A DNA stretch of 64,000 bases, from positions 406,241 to 470,240 of the forward strand of contig NZ_ATUR01000004.1 in assembly GCF_000420305.1 (NCBI RefSeq), written 5' to 3'. Within the stretch, counting starts at the first letter, position 1; each line of letters opens with the position of its first letter. This document shows positions 11,248 to 21,285 of this stretch, one piece after another. The DNA comes from Novosphingopyxis baekryungensis DSM 16222. Its GTDB lineage: Bacteria; Pseudomonadota; Alphaproteobacteria; Sphingomonadales; Sphingomonadaceae. The position numbers were made by a program, and so were the translations under genes. Under the pieces are notes generated by a model. The model was not told the DNA's origin. It worked only from the letters and a program-made list of their open reading frames with translations, and did not search any database.

Positions 11248-12539
11248 CCGGCCATAATCCGCGCTTTGCAGGAGCCAAGGCCGATCGGCACGCAGCCGGA
11301 TGCGCTGGCATGGCCGAGGATTTCCAACTCGTCTCCGTCCAGCAGGAACGTGCGCGTTTCGCCGCCTGGCAGATCGATCGGCACCGCGCCGCCCCTGGTC
11401 ATTTCAAGCAGGCTGCCGAGGCCGCCATCGTCTGGCGAGGAAATGGTACCGGTGCCGAACAGATCGCCCGGCTGCAGGTTGCAGCCATTGGAGCTGTGAT
11501 GCGCGATCATCTGGCCGAGCGTCCAGTACATGTTGGCAAACTGTGTTTCGCTGAGCTTTACCGGCGCCATGGCGCTGGCGCGCATCTGCGCGGTGGAGAG
11601 ATAGACCTCCATCCGGATCGCAAAGCTGCCCTGCGCCTGATCGTCCGCATCCATCAGATAGGGCAGCGGCTGCGGATCGCCTTCCGGGCGCGGCGTCTGC
11701 GCGGTCCGGAACGGGGCCAGGGCTTCGGCGGTCACCACCCAGGGGGAGATGGTGGAATGAAAGCTCTTGGCCAGAAACGGGCCGAGCGGCTGATATTCCC
11801 ACGCCTGCATGTCGCGCGCCGACCAATCGTTGAGCAGACAGATTCCAGCCAGATGGTCGCCCGCGTCCCCTATCGGAACAGGACTGCCCAAATCGTTGGA
11901 CCCGGCGATCCAGGCCCCCAGCTCCAGCTCGAAATCCAGCCGTTCGCACGGACCGAAGACAGGCGCGTCCGCATCGGCAGACTTGCGCTGCCCATGGGGC
12001 CGCCGCACCGCTGTGCCCGATGGCCGGATGGAGGAAGCCCGGCCATGATAGCCGATCGGGATATGCTTGTAGTTCGGCAGCAGGGGATTGTCCGGACGGA
12101 ACAGCTTGCCGACATTATTGGCGTGATGAATGCCCGCGTAAAAATCGGTATAATCACCGATGCGCGCGGGCATCAGCATCGCGCAAGCGCTGGCATTATG
12201 CAGAAAGGGTTCCAGCTGCGCACGGTTCGCCCCGTCCGATAGCAGGCGCGAGAGCTGCCGGCGCACGTCGGCGCGCTGCTCCACTGCCAGCGCGAAATAG
12301 GGGTTGAGCGCGTCGGCACGGAAAACCGCCTGCCATTCGTCCGGCAGCAGATCCGCCTCGGCCAAGGCACGCATATCCAAGATGCTGTCGCCAATGGCCA
12401 CGCCGATCCGCGCCGAACCACCGGACGGCGCGAACACGCCCAGCGGCAAGTTCTGCACGGGAAATTCGGCATGGCCGTTGGCGCTTTGCACCCAGCTTGT
12501 CAGTGCCGGATCATGCGTTTCATTGCGGGCATGGCGCAT
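11232..12539 (-). CDS. fahA: Fumarylacetoacetase
   Basis: A 435-residue FAH, the last enzyme of tyrosine/homogentisate breakdown: fumarylacetoacetate to fumarate plus acetoacetate. It has the N-terminal SH3-like domain (PVQNLPLGVFAPSGG), the catalytic metal-site region DFYAGIHHANNVGKLFRP and NDWSARDMQAWEYQPLGPF. The ATG overlaps the hmgA stop by one base (TGATG), so the two are translationally coupled. Maleylacetoacetate isomerase, the intermediate step, is not in the window. Confidence 0.96.
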   Translation of the reverse strand: MRHARNETHDPALTSWVQSANGHAEFPVQNLPLGVFAPSGGSARIGVAIGDSILDMRALAEADLLPDEWQAVFRADALNPYFALAVEQRADVRRQLSRLLSDGANRAQLEPFLHNASACAMLMPARIGDYTDFYAGIHHANNVGKLFRPDNPLLPNYKHIPIGYHGRASSIRPSGTAVRRPHGQRKSADADAPVFGPCERLDFELELGAWIAGSNDLGSPVPIGDAGDHLAGICLLNDWSARDMQAWEYQPLGPFLAKSFHSTISPWVVTAEALAPFRTAQTPRPEGDPQPLPYLMDADDQAQGSFAIRMEVYLSTAQMRASAMAPVKLSETQFANMYWTLGQMIAHHSSNGCNLQPGDLFGTGTISSPDDGGLGSLLEMTRGGAVPIDLPGGETRTFLLDGDELEILGHASASGCVPIGLGSCKARIMAGQPSA

Positions 12540-13870
12540 CAGGCGGGGGTCCCTTTCTCGAAGCCGCTCCAGGCGCGGTCGTAATCATCCTGCAGCAAGC
12601 CTGTTTCCAGCGCCCATCGCGTGGGCCGGATGATGCTGCGCGTTTCGAACATGAAAGCCATCGTATCCGTAATCTTGACCGGCGCCAGATCGGCCGCCAC
12701 CGCCTTTTTATAGCTGGCGACATCGGGCCCATGTGCATTCATGCAGCTGTGCAGCGATGCCCCGCCCGGCGAAAAGCCACCTTCTTTCGCGTCATAGGCG
12801 CCGTGGATCAGGCCCATGAACTCGCTCATCAGATTGCGGTGGAACCAGGGCGGGCGGAACGTATGTTCGGCCACCATCCAGCGCGGCGGGAAGATCACGA
12901 AATCGCAATTGGCGGTGCCGGGCGTGTCGGACGGGCTCGTCAATACGGTGAAGATGCTGGGGTCGGGATGATCGAAGCTGACCGTATTGATGGTGTTGAA
13001 GCGCGTCAGGTCATAACGATAGGGGGCCAGATTACCGTGCCAGGCCACCACGTCCAACGGGCTATGGCCAATGGTTGTTTCCCATAGTCTGCCGCCGAAT
13101 TTCTGGATCACCTGCGTCTCGATGTCGCGGTCTTCATAGGCCGCAACCGGCGTCTCGAAATCGCGCGGATTGGCCAGACCGTTGGCGCCGATCGGCCCCA
13201 GATCGGGCAGACGCAGCAAGGCCCCGTAATTCTCGCAGACATAACCACGCGCATGATCGTCCAGAAGTTCGACGCGAAAGCGCAAGCCGCGCGGTATGAC
13301 CGCGATCTGCAGCGGCGCCACGTCCAGCCTGCCCATTTCCGTGTGCAGGATTAGCGCGCCCGATTGCGGCACAATCAGCAATTCCCCGTCGGCGGAGAAA
13401 AACAGCCGGTCCTGCATCGATCGATTGGCGGCATAGAGATGGATGCCCACGCCCGCCGTCTCACCATCACCATTGCCGCCATAGGTCACCAGCCCGTCGA
13501 CGAAATCGCTGGCTTCTTCCGGCATGACGAGCGGGTCCCAGCGCAGCCGGTTGGGCGTTGGCGGCACGTCATCGAACGGCGCGGATTTCAGCCGGGGGGC
13601 GCCGTCATAAGGCGTGAACGGCGCATGTTCGGCCGATGGGCGCAGCCGGTACAACCAGGAACGGCGATTCTCGGACCGGGGCGCGGTAAAGGCGGTGCCG
13701 GAGAATTGCTCCGCATACAGCCCGAACGGCACCCACTGCGGGCTGTTCTGCCCGATCGGCAGCGCGCCTGCCACAGCCTCCGTGGAGACATGATTGCCAA
13801 AGCCGGGCAGATAATCGTGCCGATCGTCCTGCGCTGTTGCGGTTTGCCCGGTCGGTTGCGCCTCGTTCAT
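12539..13870 (-). CDS. hmgA: Homogentisate 1,2-dioxygenase
   Basis: A 443-residue HGD that opens the aromatic ring of homogentisate with O2 to give maleylacetoacetate. The N-terminus has [19 protein letters not shown]. The Fe(II)-binding C-terminal half contains [18 protein letters not shown] and SCMNAHGPD, with the expected His/Glu/His ligands. Length is normal for the family. First gene of the hmgA-fahA operon. No regulator gene lies beside it. Confidence 0.97.
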   Translation of the reverse strand: MNEAQPTGQTATAQDDRHDYLPGFGNHVSTEAVAGALPIGQNSPQWVPFGLYAEQFSGTAFTAPRSENRRSWLYRLRPSAEHAPFTPYDGAPRLKSAPFDDVPPTPNRLRWDPLVMPEEASDFVDGLVTYGGNGDGETAGVGIHLYAANRSMQDRLFFSADGELLIVPQSGALILHTEMGRLDVAPLQIAVIPRGLRFRVELLDDHARGYVCENYGALLRLPDLGPIGANGLANPRDFETPVAAYEDRDIETQVIQKFGGRLWETTIGHSPLDVVAWHGNLAPYRYDLTRFNTINTVSFDHPDPSIFTVLTSPSDTPGTANCDFVIFPPRWMVAEHTFRPPWFHRNLMSEFMGLIHGAYDAKEGGFSPGGASLHSCMNAHGPDVASYKKAVAADLAPVKITDTMAFMFETRSIIRPTRWALETGLLQDDYDRAWSGFEKGTPA

Positions 13871-14161
13871 GCCTTGCCTCTTCCTGTCAGTCCCGATCCG
13901 TTGCTCCTATAGGACAGAATAGGGGCGGCGTCACATGCTCTGACGCTGCGGACTGGCCGTTTCCGGAACCGGATCGCCGCGTAACGCGCGCCAGCCGTCC
14001 ATCCATTGACCAACCCATGCCGTCATGGGTCCGTGCAGGATGTCGCGCTGCCAGGATGGTCTAAACGTCTGAAATCAGGGTTCATAACAAATGACAATCG
14101 CGGAACGATTGATCGGCATCCGCCTTTCCCTTTTGCACGACATTCGAAACGGGGAAGCAAT

Positions 14162-16240
14162 ATGGATATCATGGCGATCGCTCTGGGCGGTTGCCTTTCC
14201 GGTGACCCATGCTTTGGCCTGACGGAAGACACCGGCGGCCATATCACCTATGTACTGGGGGCGATGCGCGCGCTTTCGGAACGCGCGGATGTCGGATCGG
14301 CTGAAATTGTGACCCGCCGGTTCGAGAACCGCCAGCTGGGTTTAGTTTACGCACAACCTCATGAAATCCTGTCCGCCAAACTGCGGATCACGCGCATCGA
14401 CAGCGGCAATCCTGCCTATCTTGCCAAGGAAGCGCTGGCGCGCGATCGCGCCGCCTTCACCCGCGCGCTGATCGCCGACTTGCGCAGTCGCCCGCGTCTG
14501 CCGGATATCATCCACGCCCATTTCGCCGATGCCGCACAGGTTGCGCTGGCCGTACGCGATGCGCTGGGCATTCCGTTCATCTACACTGCCCATTCGCTGG
14601 GCATCGACAAGGCTCGCACCCTCGACAGGGGCGACGAGGGCCTTGCGCTGCGCATCGAGGAGGAACGCCAGGCCATGGCGGCGGCGGATGCGGTGATCGG
14701 ATCGTCCCGGGACGAGTGCGAGCGGCAAGTGCCGGCTTATGGCGCAGATATCGAAGGCAAGGTGCATCGCGTGGTACCGGGCATCGATCAGCGCCAGGCG
14801 AGCGCGCAGGATATCGCAGCGGCGTCGGCGCTCATCGCGCCGTTTCTGCGCGATAGCGGCAAGCCATTGGTGCTCGCCATCGCCCGGCCCGTCGCCAAGA
14901 AAAATCTCGGCGCGCTGGTGGAAGCCGTTGCCATCGGCGCATTGCGCCACCACGCCAATCTGGTGATCCTGCCGGGTCTGCGCCGCTCGATAGAGGAGGG
15001 CGAACCCGAACAGGTGCAGGTGATGCGCGCGCTGATCGATGCCGTCGATACGCATGATCTGCACGGATCGGTCGCCTATCCGCGGCGCCATGACGCAGCA
15101 GCGGTGCGGGGGCTGTATGCTTTGGCCGCGCGGTCAGGCGGCGTGTTCGTCAACCCGGCCCTGATCGAGCCGTTCGGCCTCACTATATTGGAGGCGGCGG
15201 TGCACGGCTTGCCGGTGGTTGCCACCTGCCGGGGCGGTCCGGTCGATATTGTCGGCGATCTGGACCACGGATTGCTGGTCGACCCTGTATCGCCCAGCGC
15301 CATTGCCGGTGCGATCGAGCGTCTGCTTCAGGACCGGCCCTTGTGGCGGCGGTGTTCCGCGAACGGTCGAAACAATGTCGAAAACGTGCGCTGGTCGGCC
15401 TATGCGGCGGGTTTTCACGCCGTTGCTTCGCGCTTGCTGTCTCCGGCACGATCAACGGTGGCGCAGGGATCCGCCGAACGCTTGCTGCTTTGCGATATCG
15501 ACAACACATTGACGGGCTGCGCCGCCTCTGCGCGCCGTTTTGCGCAATTTATCGAAAGCCGCCCGGACATCTGTTTCGGCGTCGCGACCGGTCGTTCGCT
15601 GGTCGAGGCGCGGCGAATCATGCGCGCCTGGCATTTGCCCGAACCGGTGATGTGGGTGACGTCCGTCGGATCGGAAATCTACTGGCAGCACGCCATGGGC
15701 GGTTCGCGCGATGCCGATTATGCCGAGGCGATCGGTATCGACTGGGCGCCCGAAAAGCTGCGCGCTATCGCGTCGGGCATTGCCGGACTGACGCTGCAAC
15801 CCTCGATCGAGCAGCGCGCGTTCAAATTGAGCTACTTTGCCGATCGTGCAGCCGCGGACCGCTTACGCACGGCAATCGCCGACGCCGCGCTGCCCGCTCG
15901 CGTGATCTTCAGCCACGGCCGATTGCTGGACATCCTGCCTGCCAAAGCCGGCAAGGCGGCGGCCATGCGCCATGTCGCACGCACGCTCGGCATCGCGTCC
16001 GGCCGCGTGATGGCGGCTGGCGACAGCGGCAATGATCTGGATATGATTGCCGAATGTCGCAACGCCGTGATCGTCGCGAATGCGGAAGCGGATCTGCTGG
16101 CCTTGGCCGGGCGCGATCATGTCTATCTTTCCCGCCAGGCCCATGCCGCCGGTGTGCTGGAAGGCCTGCGCCACATGTTGCGCGGCAGCGACGAGCCGCC
16201 CCGTCGCATGCCGTCCGCCCGTCTGGACCGCGCGGCGTGA
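14162..16240 (+). CDS. Sucrose-phosphate synthase-like glycosyltransferase fused to HAD-IIB phosphatase
   Basis: A 692-residue two-domain protein. Residues 1 to about 430 are a GT4-type transferase with the SPS signature: CFGLTEDTGGHITYVLGAMR, IIHAHFADA, YTAHSLG, and ALIEPFGLTILEAAVHGLPV near the nucleotide site. From about residue 440 a HAD domain begins with LLLCDIDNTLTG and ends with AAGDSGNDLDM, as in sucrose-phosphate phosphatase. The likely product is sucrose or a related non-reducing disaccharide. The ATG at 14162 has GGGGAAGC upstream; an in-frame extension to 14006 is ignored. It overlaps the next gene by 4 bases (GTGA). Confidence 0.85.
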   Translation: MDIMAIALGGCLSGDPCFGLTEDTGGHITYVLGAMRALSERADVGSAEIVTRRFENRQLGLVYAQPHEILSAKLRITRIDSGNPAYLAKEALARDRAAFTRALIADLRSRPRLPDIIHAHFADAAQVALAVRDALGIPFIYTAHSLGIDKARTLDRGDEGLALRIEEERQAMAAADAVIGSSRDECERQVPAYGADIEGKVHRVVPGIDQRQASAQDIAAASALIAPFLRDSGKPLVLAIARPVAKKNLGALVEAVAIGALRHHANLVILPGLRRSIEEGEPEQVQVMRALIDAVDTHDLHGSVAYPRRHDAAAVRGLYALAARSGGVFVNPALIEPFGLTILEAAVHGLPVVATCRGGPVDIVGDLDHGLLVDPVSPSAIAGAIERLLQDRPLWRRCSANGRNNVENVRWSAYAAGFHAVASRLLSPARSTVAQGSAERLLLCDIDNTLTGCAASARRFAQFIESRPDICFGVATGRSLVEARRIMRAWHLPEPVMWVTSVGSEIYWQHAMGGSRDADYAEAIGIDWAPEKLRAIASGIAGLTLQPSIEQRAFKLSYFADRAAADRLRTAIADAALPARVIFSHGRLLDILPAKAGKAAAMRHVARTLGIASGRVMAAGDSGNDLDMIAECRNAVIVANAEADLLALAGRDHVYLSRQAHAAGVLEGLRHMLRGSDEPPRRMPSARLDRAA

Positions 16241-17385
16241 ACCGCGCCGAAGGCCCGATCGGCTATTTCGTGCATCACCAGGGGCGCGGCCATGCCGAGC
16301 GGGCGGCGGCCTTTGCCCATGCCCTGCCACCAGCCCGCCGCATCAACTTTTTCTGCGCGCGCGACGATATCTTTCCGCCCCTGCCCGCCCATGCCGAGGT
16401 GATCGCGATCCCCTCCCTGTTCGAGCAGGGCGACCAGCCTGATCATGCGATGGGCTCCGCCCATACGCCCGAGACGCTGCACTGCGCCCCGCTCGGCTGG
16501 CCGTCGATCACCTTGGCGATTGCGACCATCACCCAATGGTTTGCCGAGCATCATCCGGCCCTGTTCATTACCGATGTGTCGGCGGAGCTTGCGCAGCTGG
16601 CCCGGATCGCATCGGTGCCGCATCTGTGCGTGCTGCAACATGGGGACCGCAGCGATGCCGGGCACATGGCCGCTTATGCCGGGGCAATAGGCCTTTTGGC
16701 GCCCTATGCCGACGCCTTGGAGCAGAGCGACCGCCCTGCGTGGATGATCGCCAAGACCATCTATGCAGGCGGCATCGGCGTGGACACGGCCCGGCTTGGC
16801 GACCGCGACGGCGCGCGGGCGAGACTGGGCCTGGACCCCGCCACCGAGCTGGTCGTGGTGCTGGGCGGGGGCGGCGGCCATGGCCTGCCATCGGTGCCCT
16901 TGACCCTTGGCGCGCGGGCAGAGCCGGGCACACAATGGGTCACGCTGGGCAAGGTGCAGAGCGAATGGCACGAGACGCCGCCGCCCAATCTGCGGCATCT
17001 GGGCTGGGTCGATAATCCGGAAGACTGGATTTCGGCCGCAGACCGGATCGTCTCCAGCGCCGGGAACACCACGGTCCATATGGTGGCGGCAGCCGCCAAA
17101 CCATGGGTGGTGGTGCCGGAATGGCGCTACTTTTCCGAACAATTGCGCAAGGCCGAAGCGCTGGAACGCGCCGGAGCGGCAGCGGTATCGGCAAGCTGGC
17201 CCGCCCGTGCCGAGGATTGGCGGACCTTGTGGGCCAAGGCGGCTGCGATCGACCCCGATGTGCAACGCGGTCTCTCACAGGCAAATGCGGCCCGGCACGC
17301 CGCCGCTGCGGTGGAAGCGCTGATCACCCGGATCTGGCAACCCGTTGCCGAAACCCACCATGCCAATAAAGGCTGCGCCGCATGA
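16237..17385 (+). CDS. GT-B glycosyltransferase (MurG/GT28-like)
   Basis: A 382-residue protein starting from GTG, overlapping the previous stop by 4 bases. It opens with GPIGYFVHHQGRGHAERA, a GT-B N-terminal glycine-rich loop. Further motifs are VVVLGGGGGHGLPSVPLTL, WVDNPEDWISAADRIVSSAG and AAAAKPWVVVPEW, as in GT28/UDP-glycosyltransferase C-terminal domains. It probably transfers a nucleotide-activated sugar; donor and acceptor are unknown. Central gene of a three-gene, translationally coupled run with the SPS-like and GT2 genes. Confidence 0.8.
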   Translation: MNRAEGPIGYFVHHQGRGHAERAAAFAHALPPARRINFFCARDDIFPPLPAHAEVIAIPSLFEQGDQPDHAMGSAHTPETLHCAPLGWPSITLAIATITQWFAEHHPALFITDVSAELAQLARIASVPHLCVLQHGDRSDAGHMAAYAGAIGLLAPYADALEQSDRPAWMIAKTIYAGGIGVDTARLGDRDGARARLGLDPATELVVVLGGGGGHGLPSVPLTLGARAEPGTQWVTLGKVQSEWHETPPPNLRHLGWVDNPEDWISAADRIVSSAGNTTVHMVAAAAKPWVVVPEWRYFSEQLRKAEALERAGAAAVSASWPARAEDWRTLWAKAAAIDPDVQRGLSQANAARHAAAAVEALITRIWQPVAETHHANKGCAA

Positions 17386-18326
17386 CCATTTCCATCTGCA
17401 CCCTGGCTTTCGGACGCGCGGCGCATCTCGCCAATCTGGTGCGCGGGCTGGATCGATCCACGCGCGTGCCGGACGAGCTGGTCATTGCGTTGATGCAGCC
17501 CACGCCGTTCGATCTGCCGGAGGTCCGTTTTCCCGTGCGCCAGCTGATGATGGACGGCGATGGCATTCCGCTGGCCGCCGCGCGCAACGCCGCGGCGCGG
17601 GGTGCATCGGGCGACCGGCTGATCTTTCTGGACGTCGATTGCATTCCCGGCCCCGATCTGGTGGCCGATTATGCCGACGCCATGGCGTCGCGATCGGGCG
17701 TATTCATGGGCGAAGTGGCCTATTTGCCGGCCGATGCAGATGCGCAAAGCCTGAATTTCGAGGCGTTCGACCGGCGCGGTGTCAAACATAGCGAGCGGGC
17801 TGGCCCGCCATTAGAGGACGTCGGCCCCTGCTGCGATTATCGCTGCTTCTGGTCGCTCAACTTCGCGCTATCGGCGCGCGATTTCACTGCGGTCGGCGGA
17901 TTTGACGAGCGCTATAGCGGCTATGGCGGCGAGGATACCGATTTCGGCCGGATGGTGGCCGCGGCGAACATGCCGATCTGGTGGGTGCGCGGCGCCAAGG
18001 CTTATCACCAATATCATCCGCACCACATGCCGCCGGTGCATCATCTCGACAGTGTGCTTGCCAATGCGCGCACCTTCGAGGCCAAATGGGGGGAGCCGAC
18101 GATGCAGCACTGGCTGCGCGCCTTCCGCCTGATGGGTCTGATAGACCGCACCGCCGATGGCTGGATAAAATTGCGCGATCCGTCCGACGCCGATCTGGCG
18201 CTGACCCAGCAGCAACAGCACCAGCCCTATGCCAGCAGCGCCGCCGTGCTGGCGCAGCTGGAAGCCGAGGCTTCGGCAGGTTCCGGCGCCGGAAAGTCCG
18301 CAGCAGCGGAGATGGCACGCCTGTAG
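17382..18326 (+). CDS. Family 2 glycosyltransferase
   Basis: A 314-residue GT-A enzyme. The fold starts at once (MTISICTLAFGRAAHLANLV) and the metal-binding DxD lies in LIFLDVDCIPG (Asp84, Asp86). A galactosyltransferase-like C-terminal motif, GFDERYSGYGGEDTDFG, supplies the catalytic acid region. The ATG overlaps the previous stop by 4 bases. Its last 100 bases overlap the 3' end of the convergent GT4 gene. The tail is rich in Gln, Ala and Ser and lies within that overlap. Confidence 0.88.
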   Translation: MTISICTLAFGRAAHLANLVRGLDRSTRVPDELVIALMQPTPFDLPEVRFPVRQLMMDGDGIPLAAARNAAARGASGDRLIFLDVDCIPGPDLVADYADAMASRSGVFMGEVAYLPADADAQSLNFEAFDRRGVKHSERAGPPLEDVGPCCDYRCFWSLNFALSARDFTAVGGFDERYSGYGGEDTDFGRMVAAANMPIWWVRGAKAYHQYHPHHMPPVHHLDSVLANARTFEAKWGEPTMQHWLRAFRLMGLIDRTADGWIKLRDPSDADLALTQQQQHQPYASSAAVLAQLEAEASAGSGAGKSAAAEMARL

Positions 18327-19354
18327 CAGCGCTCATATCCGTCGATCATCCGGTCGACCGAAAACAGCGCCTCTATCCGCGTTCGGCATCGATGCGCGAC
18401 CGTGCCATAATCCGCCAACATCGCGGCCGCCAGCGCCGCGACATCACCAGCCGGAACGATCGCCCCGCAATCGCCCACCACTTCGCGCATCGCGCCGCGA
18501 TCGAACGCAATAACCGGAACGCCGCAGGCCAGTGCCTCGGCGGCAACCAGGCCAAAGGGCTCATCCCACATCGGCGTAACCACGACGGCGCGGGCGGCGG
18601 CCACATGATTGCGCAGCGCCGCGCCGGACAGATGCCCGAGATAGCGGATCGCACTGCCCAGTGCAGGCACCACGAACTCGGCATGATACTCCGCATCCTC
18701 GATAGCGCCGATGATATCGAGCGGTACATCGGCCTGTGCAGCGGCGGCCACCGCCTCACGCAAACCCTTGTTCGGCGTGATCCGCCCGAACCAGAGCAGG
18801 CGGTTTCCACGCCGCGCGCTGTCGGGCCAGACCGCAAGATCGATGCCGTTATGAACCACATGCAGATTGCTGGCCGCGCCTTGCGTCCAGAGCGCGCGCT
18901 GCTGGTGCGAGGTGACGGTAAACTGCTGGCGATCATCCCCAAAAGCCGCACTCACGGCCTGCTTCATGCGGGCAAAGGGTGGCACATGCTGGGAACTCAC
19001 CATAGCCTGGCCGTCGCGGCTGGCCCACGCGATCAGCTCCGGGAACAGCGAATTGTTGTGCACCACATCGAACCTGCCCGTGCGCACGCCCTGCCATGCC
19101 GAGGCGAAGGCGGCGCGTTGATAGGCGTCCAGCGCAGGCGTGCCACGCCAGACCGTCCAGGGGTATATGGCTTCATAAGGTGCCGGGCAGATTGCTTCCA
19201 GACGGGGCGCATCGGACCCTTTGGCGGCAAACAGGGTGACCGCATGGCCGCGCTGTTCGAGCGCGCGGACCAGCGCATGGCCATGGCTCTCCATGCCGCC
19301 CATGAATGGCTCGGCAATGGCGTGACGAATATGCGCGATGATCGCAATTTTCAT
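18227..19354 (-). CDS. Family 4 glycosyltransferase
   Basis: A 375-residue GT4 enzyme. It starts MKIAIIAHIRHAI and has GGMESHGHALVRAL, the N-terminal loop; LLWFGRITPNKGLREAV in the nucleotide-binding half; and the E-x7-E region MWDEPFGLVAAEALACGVPV. The ATG at 19354 is chosen because the frame upstream is Arg-rich and unlike GT4. The gene converges on the GT2 gene and overlaps it by 100 bp. The C-terminal residues after about 345 are low-complexity Ala/Ser/Pro inside the overlap. Confidence 0.88.
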   Translation of the reverse strand: MKIAIIAHIRHAIAEPFMGGMESHGHALVRALEQRGHAVTLFAAKGSDAPRLEAICPAPYEAIYPWTVWRGTPALDAYQRAAFASAWQGVRTGRFDVVHNNSLFPELIAWASRDGQAMVSSQHVPPFARMKQAVSAAFGDDRQQFTVTSHQQRALWTQGAASNLHVVHNGIDLAVWPDSARRGNRLLWFGRITPNKGLREAVAAAAQADVPLDIIGAIEDAEYHAEFVVPALGSAIRYLGHLSGAALRNHVAAARAVVVTPMWDEPFGLVAAEALACGVPVIAFDRGAMREVVGDCGAIVPAGDVAALAAAMLADYGTVAHRCRTRIEALFSVDRMIDGYERCYRRAISAAADFPAPEPAEASASSCASTAALLA

Positions 19355-19557
19355 AATCGGTGGGTGGCCCCTGCGATGCGCCAGCGCTCCCTTGGGCCGC
19401 GTTCTGCGCCTCTGTAAACTTGCTTGGACGTTGCGCGTTCCGGAGCCTATCAAAGGCTAAGTTGATCGACATGGGTAAAAATTCATAGGGCGAGCCGCAT
19501 TCGGGCAAGAGCGGCGCCGCTTTCCTGATCGACACGGCAAACAGGCGGGCACAGCAT

Positions 19558-20343
19558 ATGGCAGACGATCTCTATCCGCTTACCGGTCGCTTCTTACAGG
19601 GCCGGCTGCGCCATGGCATGGACCAGCGCGAGCTGAACATTCTGGAAGGTCTGATCGATCGGACCGAGTTGTTGCAGGGCGAAAGCACGATCCTGCACCG
19701 CGGCGATTTTTGCGAATACAGCACCATGCTGATCGAAGGCATGGCCATCCGATCGATTGCCGATCATGAGGGAAAATCGCACATCGTGGGCTTCCAGGTG
19801 CCGGGAGACTTTGTCGATCTCCACGGATTTGCGCTCAAACGCCTGGATCATGATCTGACCGTGCTTGGCCGGGCGCGCGTGGGCTATGTGCCGCATGAAC
19901 GGCTGCGCGCCGTGATGACGCAGGAGCCGCACCTGGCGCGCATCTTCTGGTTCAGCACGCTGCTAGATGCATCCATCCACCGTGAATGGATCATGAAGAC
20001 CACGCAGCTGCGCGCCGTCGGTCGCATGGCGCATTTCTTTGCCGAGCTCTGGTATCGTCTGCGCATGGTGGCGCTGGGCGATGCCAGCGGTTTCCAGACG
20101 CCGCTCACCCAGACTCATCTCGCCTCCATCTGCGGAATATCCACCATCCATGTCAGCCGAACGCTGCGCGATTTGCGCGAAGGCGGCGTCCTCGATTTCC
20201 AGCGGGGCCGGATCACGATCCTGGATAGCGACAAGCTGAAGACCATAGCCCGGTTCGATCCGGCCTATCTCTATGGCGAGGGCGGCCTGGCGGTCGGCAA
20301 TGCGCTGGACAAGGGAACGCCTGAAACACTGGTAGATGGATGA
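19558..20343 (+). CDS. Crp/Fnr family transcriptional regulator
   Basis: A 261-residue regulator with an N-terminal cyclic-nucleotide-binding-like beta-barrel (HRGDFCEYSTMLIEGMAIRS, VGFQVPGDFVDLHGF) and a C-terminal winged helix (TQTHLASICGISTIHVSRTLRDLREGG). The N-terminal Cys cluster of FNR is missing, so it is probably not an oxygen sensor. The stop overlaps the sulfotransferase start (ATGA), so the two genes are coupled. It diverges from the GT4 gene; their 203-bp intergenic region may be its target. Confidence 0.9.
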   Translation: MADDLYPLTGRFLQGRLRHGMDQRELNILEGLIDRTELLQGESTILHRGDFCEYSTMLIEGMAIRSIADHEGKSHIVGFQVPGDFVDLHGFALKRLDHDLTVLGRARVGYVPHERLRAVMTQEPHLARIFWFSTLLDASIHREWIMKTTQLRAVGRMAHFFAELWYRLRMVALGDASGFQTPLTQTHLASICGISTIHVSRTLRDLREGGVLDFQRGRITILDSDKLKTIARFDPAYLYGEGGLAVGNALDKGTPETLVDG

Positions 20344-21116
20344 GCGATTTTACCGGCCGCTATGTTTTCGTCGGCGGCCTGCATCGCACCGGTACCAGCC
20401 TGGTGGCGCGGCTGATCGGCCATCATCCGGACGTGCGTGAGATCACAGGCTCCCCCGCCCCGGAAAATGAGGGATGCTATCTGCAAGGCGCCATAGCGCA
20501 CACGGCGCGGCACGGGCGCCCGGCGCATTTCGCCACCGATCCGCAGCAACATCATATCGAGGGGTCACGGTTCGACCGGCTGGACGTGCGGATCCGCATG
20601 GAAAGCGACTGGGGCCGATGGTTCGAAGCGGGCGGTGCCTGGCGCGTGGAGAAATCCCCGGTCAATCTGACACGCATGCGGCTGTACCAGCAGCTGTTTC
20701 CGCTATCGCAATTCGTCATCGTTCTGCGCCATCCGGAAGCCATGGCCGCAGCGATGGCCAAATGGACCGATCGGGCGCCGGTAGACCTGATCGACCATGC
20801 GCTCGATGCCTATGCCCGGATGGAGGCCGATCTGCCTTATCTGCACGCGGCTTTCGTGCTGCGCTATGAAGATCTGGTGGCCGATTCGGATGGCATGACG
20901 GCACGCCTCCACCACTTCCTCGATCTGCCTCCAGCCGCCCCCGCGGAGCCGGTTATCGACGGCAACCTAGCGTATCGGGCGACGGCGCGGCTTTCCCCTG
21001 GACAGGCCCTGAAAGCCACCCATTGGGGCTATGCGCCCGGTCTGGGTGTCCAGCCGTTTGACCCGTGGCTTGCCCATCCCCTGCGCGCCATACGCGATCG
21101 GGCGCAGCAGATTTGA
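20340..21116 (+). CDS. Sulfotransferase family protein
   Basis: A 258-residue protein with the PAPS 5'-phosphosulfate loop GGLHRTGTSLVARLIGHHP at the N-terminus. The 3'-phosphate motif region is FVIVLRHPEAMAAAMAKW, and VLRYEDLVAD follows, common to bacterial sulfotransferases. It would transfer sulfate from PAPS to a carbohydrate or small-molecule acceptor. Lying beside three glycosyltransferases, it may sulfate the same glycan; this is inference. Translation is coupled to the Crp-type gene. Confidence 0.85.
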   Translation: MSDFTGRYVFVGGLHRTGTSLVARLIGHHPDVREITGSPAPENEGCYLQGAIAHTARHGRPAHFATDPQQHHIEGSRFDRLDVRIRMESDWGRWFEAGGAWRVEKSPVNLTRMRLYQQLFPLSQFVIVLRHPEAMAAAMAKWTDRAPVDLIDHALDAYARMEADLPYLHAAFVLRYEDLVADSDGMTARLHHFLDLPPAAPAEPVIDGNLAYRATARLSPGQALKATHWGYAPGLGVQPFDPWLAHPLRAIRDRAQQI

Positions 21117-21285
21117 ACGATGCTCTGCCAGGAGCTTACAGCTACCGTATGACCAAGTCCTTCCAGCGTATTTCACAATACGCCCGGCGTAATCATTTTG
21201 TCAAAACCCGTCCTTTGTCGGTCCAACTATAGATCAGACAATGGCAGCCATAGTCCTCCGCCAAAGACTGATATGGGGATTGGAT

